Shown: positions 43,241-53,914 of the stretch, piece after piece
Numbering within the stretch: position 1 is the stretch's first letter
Layout of the letters: each line of letters begins with the position of its first letter
Assembly: GCA_033060915.1 (NCBI GenBank)
Contig: CM065382.1
Location: 3,495,001 to 3,559,000 of the forward strand
Source of the DNA: Euryodendron excelsum
Lineage: Eukaryota; Streptophyta; Magnoliopsida; Ericales; Pentaphylacaceae
Direction: 5' to 3'
DNA length: 64,000 bases
Translations under genes and position numbers: made by a program
The notes under the pieces: model-generated
Told to the model about the DNA's origin: nothing
What the model saw: the letters and a program-made list of their open reading frames with translations, nothing else
Database searches by the model: none

Positions 43241-43253
43241 ATACCATGGATCA

Positions 43254-43372
43254 TTTTCTGCTTATCTTATTTTGTTAAAAGAAAAAAAACTAAAAAAATC
43301 TAATTTTTTTTTTATAATACAAAAAAACAAAAGTAAAAAAACTTAAAAAAAGTTGTACCAAACGGGCTTGTA
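43254..43372. mobile_element. right part of MITE interrupted by pararetrovirus
   Basis: 43254-43326 repeats the last 72 bases of the left part. The outer end AAGTTGTACCAAACGGGCTT is an imperfect inverse of the left end (AAGGCCTATTTAGTTGGGTG). Confidence 0.6.
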
Positions 43373-44114
43373 GTAGTAGTAACTACTACTACCTAACCAC
43401 CCAATAATAACCTTTTTATATCTTAATTTATTATTTTATCAACATCAGAACCTATTAAAATTTAAATTTTCCACAAATACATTGTCATAAATTTTATTTA
43501 TTTTATAACGTTAACTAATACAACAATAAATTTTTTGAATTTTACTCGCATGCACATAGTTCATGAAATATAAAATTTCTTTATTTTTGACAAGTTCGAA
43601 GGTTTTTTTTTTCGGTTAATATACGGCTCCGTTCTTTATATCATGAGACATCTTGCTCAAATTATTTAAGTATTAATTTGAAGGGTAGTTGACAGAGATG
43701 AGCTGTATAGTTAGAAATGCTCTGAGCCACGCATGAAAGATTTATTTATTATGAATTCTCTAGTCCTAGAGTGCATGACTTGCTTTTGACCATATCGGAG
43801 AGAAAATTAGTTAAGGTATGCTTAAGTTAGCCCAACAGCCACGACCGCATAACCAAAACAATATATATACATATATAGAACTTTATTAATAACTAGTAGC
43901 AACTTTTTGGGGCCACATCCAAAGTCTTTAACTCGGTAATTATTCGATTTATATGGGATAGACAAATTGCGCAAACCCTGGAATTAGTCGAGGTGCATGC
44001 AATCTAACTCAGTCACCCAATTAACAAAAAAAAAAAAAAGTAATTTTTTACATGGGGAAGGGGGGTTTTTGAGAACTAAACCAACAAATTGAGGCATCTT
44101 TGTATAATAGGTAT
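43373..44114. other. AT-rich DNA between pararetrovirus and gypsy element
   Basis: Begins with a short near-palindrome of GTAGTAGTA. No gene recognised. Confidence 0.5.
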
Positions 44115-44640
44115 TGTAAGTGGGATTTTTAGGAAGGCCCGATTGAGCTCTCAAAACGTATCGATGAGCACGAGTAATCTTCAAAAGAAGAAGACGATGA
44201 GAATGTCTTAACCTTCTTTGGGTCGAAAGCACTCTGATAATTAAGTTAGCAATCTTAATCACAATGAATCGAATATAATATTAGAGAGTTAGAACTCAAG
44301 TGAACGTTTCTTACGCCTTTAGTACATAGAGGTATTTATAGTTTTCAGAAAGCCGTGTTCCCTTTAGGAATTGGAGTTGCTTTCCTCTTAGGAATCCTCA
44401 TTAATCGAGTCGGTTAAATGTATTAGGCTTATCTTTTGATTGTCCTAATTCACTTAGGAATATGATTTATATTACGAATTTCATTAGTCTTAATACTTTT
44501 TGGATTAGAATACATGGACCAGCCACTTTGGGTCCCTGCCTCTGATCGGCATGGGTTTTATTTGATAGTTTGACACTCATGGGCCGACCTCACTGGACTG
44601 GTCTCTCCTAGTTTAAGGTTTGGCTCTTATTGGGCCCACA
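44115..44640 (-). repeat. 3' LTR of the gypsy element
   Basis: On the minus strand starts TGTGGGCCC and ends CTTACA (TG...CA). Aligns along its length with 53381-53914. Confidence 0.9.
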
Positions 44641-44665
44641 ATTGACCCCAGCCCCTATGCCCTGT
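44641..44665 (-). other. polypurine tract of the gypsy element
   Basis: Minus strand AGGGGCTGGGGTCAA directly precedes the 3' LTR. Confidence 0.6.
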
Positions 44666-44854
44666 CTGGATAAACATAGGGGGTAAGGGCTGAAATTTGC
44701 ATTTAAAGCTTGCTTTTTAGGCTTTCTGTCGCTTCGCAACACGTGGACAATTCGTACCGGCCTTGCAATCGAAAGGACGTGTCGATTGGGCTTCTGAGGT
44801 GACGGTTTGCTTAGGCGTCATAACGGCCACTACTGAACCGACGGCATGGATGCT

Positions 44855-44862
44855 TATAAATT
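44855..44862 (+). promoter_or_regulatory. TATA-like box ahead of the antisense ORF
   Basis: TATAAATT on the + strand, about 100 bases before the antisense coding region, oriented against the retrotransposon. Confidence 0.4.
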
Positions 44863-44959
44863 GCGTGCACACTTTTCCATTCGAACTTAGCTTAAGATTC
44901 TTGGTGAGAGAGAGAGCGGCTCGTGGCTTAAAACTGTAAGTCTTCAAACCTTTGCTTTC

Positions 44960-47170
44960 TTCGCTTCCCGTCTTACTTTTCTGTGGTCGTCCTCTGATGG
45001 CGGCTCACTTTACGAAACTTGTAAATAGCCCTGTAGCTATTGCTGCTTTTAAGAATAGGTACAATATTGCTAACTAGGTCGGCATTGAGTTAGTTGACTC
45101 AAACGATTATAGGATGGAAGAAACCAACAAGGGGATGCTTTTCTAGTTGATTGCCATCATAGAGAGTGGCGTTAGATTTCCCTTACACCATTTTCTTGTA
45201 AAATTCCTTCAACATCACAATTTACGTCTTACTCAAGTCTACCCAAATGCCTATCAAATTGTAATGGGGACGCTTGAACTAAATCGAATCCTAGACATTA
45301 ACCTAGGGCTCACCGAGCTTGATTTCTGCTATACTTTGTGTAAAGTTGGGCGTGATAATTGAAAAGTATATCTTAGGGCAACCGATAAAAGTAAAAAAAT
45401 AGTAAAGTACCTCCCATCTTCAGGTAAATGAGTAGATGATGTCAGAATTTGGGTTTCTGGCCTTTGGGAATTTGGTGACCTTCCTATCGACCAAATGTCG
45501 TTGAGTCGATGCTGTAGAACCCTTAAAAAGTTAGGTTGGTAGCAACCCCTTATTTTTCATATGTATTGACTTGAACATGTCTAACTTGCATTATTTTGAC
45601 TTTTTCAGTATATAATAAGAACAAGAAGCAGATATGGGGAGTCAACTTGTCTATCTGAACAAGGTGCTAAATTATAGAGGTACTAGTCAGCTTCGTGATA
45701 TCGCCAGGATGCCTCACACCCTGCTACACTACCCACTTCGGGTCTCTACCTTCACTGTCTTATCAAGGATCCTGCCAGGTGTGATTGCCAAGTTATAGAC
45801 GAAGGGTAAAGTTGGTAAATTTGCCGAAATCCCAGTAGAGATTACTATTGAGCGCATCCATCTTGACGATTGGGTGATTATTGCCGATGTGCCCCTTGAC
45901 GTGTTGCCATTGGTCAGGAGTTCGCAGACTCGCATTGTTGATAGCGCTCGTCGTCTTCCGATTTCAACACTCCTGACGTAATGAACCTTAGAGAGATGGT
46001 GTTGTAGAAGGCGGCAAAAAAATTGAAGAAATCGGGAAAGCCAATGGTTAAATCGGCGAAGCCCATTCCCCCCGTCCTCGCTACGGAGGTCAGCACTAGT
46101 GAACCCGACAATCAGAGGAGGGAGACAAGGGCATCAAAGAAGAAGCCAACGACGGGGATACGCTGATTAAATCTGCACCCAAGAAGGCCAAAGTTATGCC
46201 GATAAACCCTCATCCAAGCAGTAGTGCGGCAGTTAATGATGCTGACTTTGTGGTTGTCAGACCCATAGTTAATGACCGTCGTATGCACCCGATCGACTCC
46301 TAGATCAAGTTGGCTGAAATGGCATTGAGGGTGGTTGAAAGTAACCTCTAACAGGTTGACGTTGATTTGTTGGAGCACAAAGATAATCTTTCCACCTTCC
46401 TATGAGCCTTTCATGAATCCCTGCTGGTAAGTTCCTTACCCATTTACTTTTTGACTTTGTTCATCGTGTACTAATCTTGTTGCCTCTGTTTTACTTCCAC
46501 GGCTCTCTCAACGCTTCGGAGGCCATACGACGCTTCCAAGCTCTGTCTAAGGAGCAAAACAAGCTTGTTGAGGAGCACGACACGCTGAAGGTAGAGTGGA
46601 TCCTAACAAAATAGGCCCAATTGACTGTTAAAAAAGAAGCCAAAATGGCGAAGATTGCACTAGATCAAGCTTCCACCGATCTGATCCAAAAAGATGATGC
46701 AGTGTCAAAGCTGGAGCATGACAAGGCCATACTCATAGTAGACTTATACAAGGTGAGAGTCGACGTCGATGGATTTAAAGCCGAGCTTGCCAATGAGAGG
46801 ATCGAGTATGAGAAGAGGCACGAGCAACACTTGAATGATATCGTTAATCAGATGCTAGACCTTTCCTAGTCAATATTTATCGAAGGCTAGCACGGGGCTT
46901 TGAAAGCCATGAATTTTGAAAGTTCTTCTAGCCTTTGGAAGGATATTCCAAACTATTTTGAGAAAACGCTAGGGGGCAGCGCTGAGGATGCCTCCGAGAC
47001 AACTAAGGATGTAGAGACTCCGGTGGTTCCTGCCATGGGTGCATCCGAGACAACTGAAGATAGTGTTCCTAAGACGGCTGATACAGATATACTAAAGTCA
47101 GTTGATGCTAATCTCATTAGTCTACCTCGGCTGACCCTGCTAAGAAGCCTGCTGATGATGTTATAGCTTA
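44960..47170 (+). pseudogene. antisense ORF of the Tat element (plant transposon-protein-like)
   Basis: On the strand opposite to gag-pol, 45150-45540 reads with one or two stops as FPLHHFLVKFLQHHNLRLTQ and YPNAYQIVMG, resembling the plant transposon-protein (gypsy-type, Transposase_28-like) domain found next to many plant gypsy elements. Further on (46500-46870) is a charged coiled coil (KEAKMAKIALDQASTDL...). A GTAAGT at 46437 followed by a non-coding stretch suggests that an intron separates these parts. Function is unknown; such antisense ORFs are known in Tat-lineage retrotransposons. Confidence 0.6.
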
Positions 47171-47346
47171 GCTTTTTGCTTTAGTTTTTTGTAATTGTCT
47201 TTTTTTGTGAAGTGTTGTAATGAATTAACTTTTTTGAATGAACATTCACTCTGTCTTTTAATTCGACTATTGTATGGATGTTTCTTCATTTAAGGCGCAC
47301 AATTTTGGCTTTAGATTTTTGTTCTATCTTGCCTTTTTAAGCCAAG

Positions 47347-47605
47347 GTCTTCATTGGCCGACCTGTCCAACTTTTTGGGACAGGATCAAGTTTAAACACT
47401 TGGTTTCTTATGGTCTTTATTGGCCAACCTGTCAACAAGTTGGACAAAACTAAGTTTTTACACTTGATTTTTTATGGCCTTCATTGGTCAACCTGCCAAC
47501 AAGTTGGACAGGACCAAGTTTTAAATGCTTCGTTTTTTATAGCCTTCGTTATCCGACCTGCCAACAAGTTAGATAGGACCAAGTTTTTACATTTGGTTTT
47601 CTGTA
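47347..47605. repeat. four-unit ~65-bp tandem repeat in the gypsy 3' region
   Basis: Units start at 47347, 47413, 47477 and 47542. Each has a CTTCATTGGCC-like start, ACCTGCCAACAAGTTGGACA-like middle and a CAAGTTTTTACA end. Diverged copies. Confidence 0.9.
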
Positions 47606-47953
47606 ACTATCCTATTTTTATGCTTGTCCGCGTTTTTACTGAATCATTTACAACTTTTGAGGAAAAAATAATGTATTATCATAAATCATTATCGATCATT
47701 ACATCATTTGGGAAACACCTCTACTAGTAGAATTTTCTGAGATTGTTTGCGTTCTAATATCGGGGTAGTTGTCGCCCTACTTTGACAGTTTTCAGTCGAT
47801 ATGCCCCCACGCCGACCTGAGACGCAATTCTGTAAAGACCTTCCTAGTTTGGGCCGAGTTTCCCCTCTGCTGGATTCCTAATACTTTTCTTAGCACTACG
47901 TCACCGGGAGCAAAAGCTCTTGGCTAAACTCGCTTGTTGTAAGCTTGGCTAAG

Positions 47954-50900
47954 TTACTGATGATATCCAGTGAGTTTGAATATGGCGGCCTCTCTCTTTT
48001 CTTCAATAAGGTTGAGATCCTTTACCAAATTCTGGTTGTTGAGGCCGAAGTCGAATGCTGCCAATATGATGGTTGGAAGTTCGACTTCTAAGGGTATTAC
48101 TAGCTCCACCATATATGCCATTAAGAAAGAGGTTTCTCCAGTAGATCTCATTGGAATGGTTCTATAGGACCATAAGACACTCGACAACTCTTCTACCTAT
48201 CTTCCCTTAGCTTTCTTTAGCCTCTTTTTTATTCCATTGAGTATAGTCTTGTTTGATATCTCAGCTTGCTCATTGCACTACGGATAGGCCGGTGTTAAAT
48301 AGTAAGTTTTTATCCTTAGCCCACTGCAGAATTCTCTGAACATGTTATCGTCAAACTAGGTGCCGCTATCTAAAACTAGTGCACGGGGTATGCCGAATCT
48401 TGTAATGATGCTCCTCCATGCAAACCTCTTAGTGTCAACTTTTCTGATAGTAGATAAGGGCTCTGCTTCCACCCACTTGGTGCAGTAATTAGTTGCCACT
48501 ATGAGGAATCCCTTATTCCCTGGAGCTCGGGGGAGCGGGCTGACTATGTTTAACCCCCACTGTGCAAAAGGCCATAGACTGGTAATTGTAGTAAGGTCCT
48601 CGACAAGCTAGTGGATTATCGGTGAGAACTTCTGGCACTTCTCATACTTCAGAACATACTGGGTGACATCTTTCTGTATATAAGGCCATTAATAGCCTTG
48701 AGAAATAGCTCGGTGCGCCAGAGATCTTTCGCCGACGTGACTCCCACAAATACCCTCATGGATCTCAAATAGGATGTCCTGCATTTTGTCAGGGTGGACA
48801 CAATACGGACAGGGGCCGGTGAATAATCTTCTATATATTTCTTTGTCAGGTGACAGCCAGTACTTTAATGACTTGTTCTTGATTCTTCTGGCCTCGCTCT
48901 TGTCTTTCTATAGCTCGTCCTTGTTAAGGAAGGAGTTGATTGGGTCCATCCAAGATGGCCCTAATTGCTTAATAGCCAGGGCTTTCATTTCTTTTTAAAA
49001 TATTCTTGGGCTAGGTAGAGTCTCCACGTGAATTGTTCTCTTTGATCCGGACTTAAGGGCCACTGCCAGTGTTGCCAATGCATCGGCATGAGCGTTGTTG
49101 TTGCGGCTGATCTGGTGGAGCTTGTATTTACTGAATTTACCGAGCAGCTATTTTACTTTGGCCAAGTACTGCGCCATCTTGTTATTTTTTGCCGCATACT
49201 CACCCATGATGTAGTTGACCACCAACTGGAAATCTGAATATATATTTATTCTCGGCAATCTTGAGCTCTATAACTCAGTGTAGTCTGTTTAGTAAAGCCT
49301 CATATTCTAACTCGTTATTCAATGTAGTAAACTCCAACTTTAAAGTCTGCTCTAATGCCATGCCATCTGGCGTGATTAGGATTATGCCCGATCCAGGCCC
49401 CCTGCCGTTGGATGCTCCATCGACGAAGAGCTTCTAATGATCAGCAATCTCCCATAGTTCTAAGGGAGTTCGCCATTTAATCGGTCGGCATCAGATATTT
49501 GAATGGGTTCCTGGGATAGTTCAATAGAAAATTCAGCGATAAAATCAGTAAGTACTTGACCTTTTACTATCGACCTGGGTAAGAATTTGATGTCAAACTC
49601 TCCCAGCTCCACCCCCCATTTTGCTAATCTTCCCAAGAAATTGGCTCTTTTGAAGAGTGGCTTAAGTTAATGGTCTGTGTGGACGTTGATGTATGGGCCT
49701 TAAAGTAGTGCACCAACTTACGTTACGCCATTAGCAACGCTAGGGCTAGCTTTTCCAATGGAAGATATCTGCTCTCCGCTTCCAGAAGAGTTTTGCTGAC
49801 GTAGTAGACTAACTTTTGCTTACCTGTCTTATTGTCAAAGTAGGACGACGCTTACCGCATGGTTTGATACTACCAAATAGAGATAAAGCTCTTCATGTTT
49901 CAACGGCGTAGAAAGTAGTGGTGGTTGCGCCAAGTATTTCTTCAGGTCGGTAAGGGCCTGGTCACAATCAGGACTACAGTTGAACTGCTCCCGTTTTTTT
50001 AAAAGTTGGAAGAATGGGCGGTACTTATCTGAAGATTGGCTGATGAACCTGTTGAGAGCTGCTGCCATTCTAGTCAACTTATGGACTTTTTTAATGTTCT
50101 TCAAGGCTGCATATTTTGGATTGCACTTATTTGATTCAGATTTGCTTCAATTCCCCGGTGTGTGACCAAAAATCTAAGAAATTTTATAGAGTTTACTCCA
50201 AACACACATTTAGAGGCGTTCAGCCTCATCTTATAGCTTTTGAGGATGTTGAACACTTCCTTTAGGTCGGCCAAGTACTGTCTGTTGACCTTGCTTTTGA
50301 CCACCATGTCGTCAATGTACACTTTAACAATGCTACCGATGTGTTGTTTGAACATTCTGGTGACCAGTCTCTAATAGGTGATGTTTGCGTTCTTCAGATC
50401 AAAGGGTATTACTTTGTAATAGAAGATACCCCTCAGAGTGATGAAGACAGTTTTTTCTTGGTGCTCTTCATATAGCGGTATCTGGTGATACTTGTAGTAG
50501 GCATCTAGGAAACTCATCTTCTTAAATCTAGCTATTGCATCCACCAGTTGGTCGATCTTTGGAATAGGGAAAAGGTCATTGGGCCATGCTTTATTTAAGT
50601 TGGTGAAGTCAACACAAACCCTCTATTTGTCATTTTTCTTCTTTACCACCACTAAGTTTGAGAGCCAACATAGGTAGTAGACTTCCCTTATTACCCTTGT
50701 TTCAAGGAGTTTGTCCACTTCTTCAATTACAGCCTTCACATGTTAAGTAGCTGCCCTTCTCCCCTTCTGGAGCAAAAGTCTGCACTGTGGGTCCACTCTA
50801 AGTCTATGGCAAGCTACTTGTGGATCAATTCCTTACATGTCATAAGGTGTCTAGGCGAACACTTTAATAAACTTTGTCAATAGATTGATCAATAATTTCT

Positions 50901-51519
50901 CCTTTAATTTAGACAAAGAGGTGCCGAGAATGAAATACTTTTCTTTATTGTGCCGATCTAAGTAAATCTTCTTCAGATCCTCAACGACCTTATTTTTTGG
51001 TAACAACCCGACATCATTAATTGTGGGCATGTTTTCATGAAGTTCCATTATTTGTACCTTACCTGTTTTTTCATTTGTGGCACATGCTGTCAGGAAGCAT
51101 TACTTAGCCGCTACTTGGTCCCCTCTTATCTCTCCTACTCCTCCAGGAATTCGGAAACAGATCAGCTAATGATAGGACGAATGTATGACTTTCATAAGGT
51201 TGAAACATGTTTGACCCATGATTGCATTGTAGGGAGAATGCACATTGACCACCAGGAACTCCGTCTGAATAGTAATCCCTCCCGTAGTAACCGAGATAAT
51301 TACCTTTTCCAACGGCTAGACGGGGTCCTAGCTAAATCCGACCAGGGGGTTCGAAGATAATTGGAGATTGGTGTCCTTCAGTCCTAGCTTCTTAAAAAGG
51401 TCGTAGAACATAAATTCGGAGGAGCTTCCTTGATCAATCAGTAGCCTTTTTACATTACAGTCCCCCAATCGTAGCTTTACCACCAACGCGTCATTGTGTG
51501 GCAGTTGCACCCCTGCCAA
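47954..51519 (-). pseudogene. gypsy pol: protease, RT, RNase H, integrase
   Basis: Minus strand, from high to low coordinate: protease (51519-51328; PHNDALVVKLRLGD, then DQGSSSE, the active-site segment, normally DxGSS), reverse transcriptase (catalytic YIDDMVVKS near 50310), RNase H of pol (about 49835-50104), a second RNase H-type domain (DGASNGRGPGSG near 49420) and integrase (HEGICGSHVGERS zinc-finger part near 48760; catalytic core with PLPRAPGNKGF near 48530; LWSYRTIPMRSTGET near 48170). Stops and a few shifts interrupt it throughout. The additional RNase H-like domain supports the Tat lineage. Confidence 0.85.
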
Positions 51520-51779
51520 GTTATCATCGGTGAAGGTTATGGCCTCAACGCTACTGCCAACCTTTGCCTTTTTTTTGGGGCTTCTAACTACATTACCTTC
51601 CTGAGGTGTGCTGCTTTCTGGATCTCTGCCCGGTATCTGTGTGAGTCTACAATTACTGATTCTGCCGACCTATTGAGGATATTGATTACTCAGACAGGTT
51701 CAGTTTTGACTTCCCTATGTAGAATGGCTTCCTGCTTTGTTTGTACTGCCTTCTGGTTTGTTTTTTCATGATCGATGTA

Positions 51780-53000
51780 TTGGTCTAGGTGTCTTGCCTT
51801 TGCCAATTCCTCTAAGTGGTTCTTAAGATTCCGGCAGTTCTTCGTCTAATGTCTTTTTTCCCTATGGTAAGAGCATAACTTCCTTTAGTCTTGGGCAGCA
51901 GGGTCTCCTCCTAACTTTGAGGGCCACTTGAAGAAGCGTTTGTCTTGTATTTGGGGTAAAATTTTGTAAATTGGGTCCTTGAAGACTGTGTTGACCTCTT
52001 CTGTAGTTTTTCTGCCCCGAGTGTTATTATTGTTCTCCTCACGTCTGGGCTTCTTGCTTTTACGACCATTTTTCTTCTCGTTTTTCTCGCCAACCTTCTC
52101 CTACGTTGGTAGTGCTACATCTTCTTTCACCCATGCATACTGTTCAATCCTCAGAATCAGGTATTGTATCTAGGTGACTAGTTTATTCATGAGGGATTGC
52201 CTCAACCGGTGTTATATGGGAAGGTCGATCTTGTATTGTGTAATAGCCAGATGCTTGTTGCAGTCTTCTATTTCGTTATAAGCCTCCAAGTATCTCCTCG
52301 TATACATGCGTAATCCCTCGTTATCTTTCTTCTGCAAGGTCAGCAAGTAGTCCACCTCCTTGGGTTGTTTGCTGTTTGCTATGAAATGGTTTGTAAATAG
52401 CTTGGCAAGTTGTCTCCAGTTTGACATTGATCTAGACTGCAGCTTGTCGAACTATCATAGAGCTACCTCTCCCAGGCTTGAAAGGAAAACTCACCACATG
52501 AGTGAATCGTCATAACTCTATAGCGCCATCATCTGCTTATAGTGCCAAACATGGGTAATGGTAACCTACTTTCCATCATAAAGAGTGAACTTTGGTGGGA
52601 CAAATTTCCTGGGAGGTCGGCTTGTCTCAATATCTTCTATGAATGGGGTGAAAGCAATCCAGTCCAGGGCTCTTTTGGCTATATCCTGGGCTGTCCGCCC
52701 TTTTTGGTGCTTATCTCGGTTGTCTAGCTGATCTTCCAGCCACTTGTCCCAATCCTGCTGCTCTGGCTCGATCCTAGCCGGGTCTCTTACTGTTGTTTGA
52801 TTCCTTTATGGCTGTCGATCTTCCTGTCGGTCCATATAGTGCCCTGTACTAGCTATGTAGCTCCCTATTGCGTGTGCATCCGGGGGCTCATGTTTCTTGA
52901 ATTTGTCCTCCTTTTATGTTGCCAATCTAGAGATCTCTTAGGTATTCTTCCATCTCTTTTGGCAATTACTTCCCTCATTGCTTCAATTGTTGATCTGAGG
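51780..53000 (-). pseudogene. gypsy gag
   Basis: WRQLAKLFTNHFIANSKQ and LRMYTRRYLEAYNEI (52427-52212) are typical of the retrotransposon gag domain. Near 51850-51790 a zinc-binding CSYH...H...C segment followed by NLKNHLEELA ends gag. The N-terminal boundary is uncertain. Confidence 0.78.
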
Positions 53001-53360
53001 TGGGTAATCTTTTTATCCCGCTTTCGGATCTCCTACATAGTTGTTTGGAGCGATAAATTACTGGGAATGTAGCCACTGGATGTTGATGAATTCAAATTCC
53101 TATGGTGATTCCTTCGACGGTTTGAATTTTGGGCATACTGCAAAGCCCAAGCTAGACATTCCTGTCCTTCTGGCTAGTTGCCTTCAGGGAATCGTACCTC
53201 CGATCAGATGAAGCATCCTTCTAGAGTTCACACCAGATCATCATGTCAACTTGACTAATGTGTGCCATCATGACTACGGACGTCATGACTGTCAGCTAGT
53301 TCCCTATTGGTAGGATCAACTCCTCTTTCGAGATAGCTGGTACTCATTGTTGCGTAGACC

Positions 53361-53380
53361 TTCTCACAGATGACGCTAAT
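53361..53380 (-). other. primer binding site of the gypsy element
   Basis: Minus strand ATTAGCGTCATCTGTGAGAA directly follows the 5' LTR. It equals the frequent plant gypsy ATTGGCGCCGTCTGTGGGAA with four C/G-to-T/A transitions. Confidence 0.75.
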
Positions 53381-53914
53381 TGTAAGTGAAATTTTTAGAA
53401 AGGCCCGGTTGAATTCTTAAACCGTATCGACGAGCACAATTAATCTACAATAAAAGAAAACAGTAAGAATGTCTCGACCTTTTTTGAGCCGAAGGTATTC
53501 TAATGACTAAGTTAGTAAGCTTAATTACAATAAATTGAATAAAATATTAGAGAACTAAAAATAAAGTGAACGTACCTTACACTTTTAGTACAAAAGGTAT
53601 TTATAGTTTTCGAAATGCCATATTTCTTTTTAGAATTGGAGTTACTTGTTTTTTAAAAATCCTCATTAATTGAGTCAATTTAATATATTAAGCTTATCTT
53701 TGACTTATCCTAATTCACTTTTACTTAAAAATAAAATTTGTATTATGAACTTTATTAGTCTTGGTACCTTTTACCTTTTACATTAGGATATATGGACCAA
53801 CTACTTTAGATCCCTGTCTCTCGTCAGCATGAATTTTATCTGATAGATTGACACTCATGAACCGAAATTCACTTGGACTGATCTGTCCTAGGGGTTGGCT
53901 CTGATTGGCCCACA
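53381..53914 (-). repeat. 5' LTR of the gypsy element
   Basis: TG...CA ends, aligning with 44115-44640; more AT-rich than its partner. Confidence 0.9.

Larger units (their letters stand above)
37313..43253 (-). mobile_element. partial endogenous caulimovirid (pararetrovirus)
   Basis: Read on the minus strand from 43253: 3' part of a rear ORF (to 42213), intergenic region with TATA box and tRNA-Met primer site, movement protein, then one frame with capsid, CCHC zinc knuckle, aspartic protease and the first residues of reverse transcriptase, where it stops. RT core, RNase H and the start of the rear ORF are absent. The order is that of a circular caulimovirid genome cut inside RT and inside the rear ORF. 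Closest in character to the petuvirus/florendovirus group of endogenous plant pararetroviruses; the genus is inferred. Many in-frame stops make it non-functional. There are no LTRs. Confidence 0.88.
44115..53914 (-). mobile_element. Tat-like Ty3/gypsy LTR retrotransposon, full-length, degenerate
   Basis: Two LTRs of about 530 bp in the same orientation bound gag, protease, RT, RNase H and integrase in the order of Ty3/gypsy elements (protein domains on the minus strand). A primer site is adjacent to the 5' LTR, a purine tract adjacent to the 3' LTR, and a long 3' region (44700-47900) contains an antisense ORF and a tandem repeat, as in the Tat/Retand/Ogre group. All ORFs carry stops. The LTRs differ at roughly one in five positions over the first ~95 bases, so it is an old insertion. 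No matching 5-bp target duplication is evident (GGTAT left, TATAA right). Confidence 0.92.

Noticed and set aside
43371..43393. Near-palindrome of GTAGTAGTA / TACTACTAC
   Set aside because: Simple trinucleotide repeat, too short to interpret.
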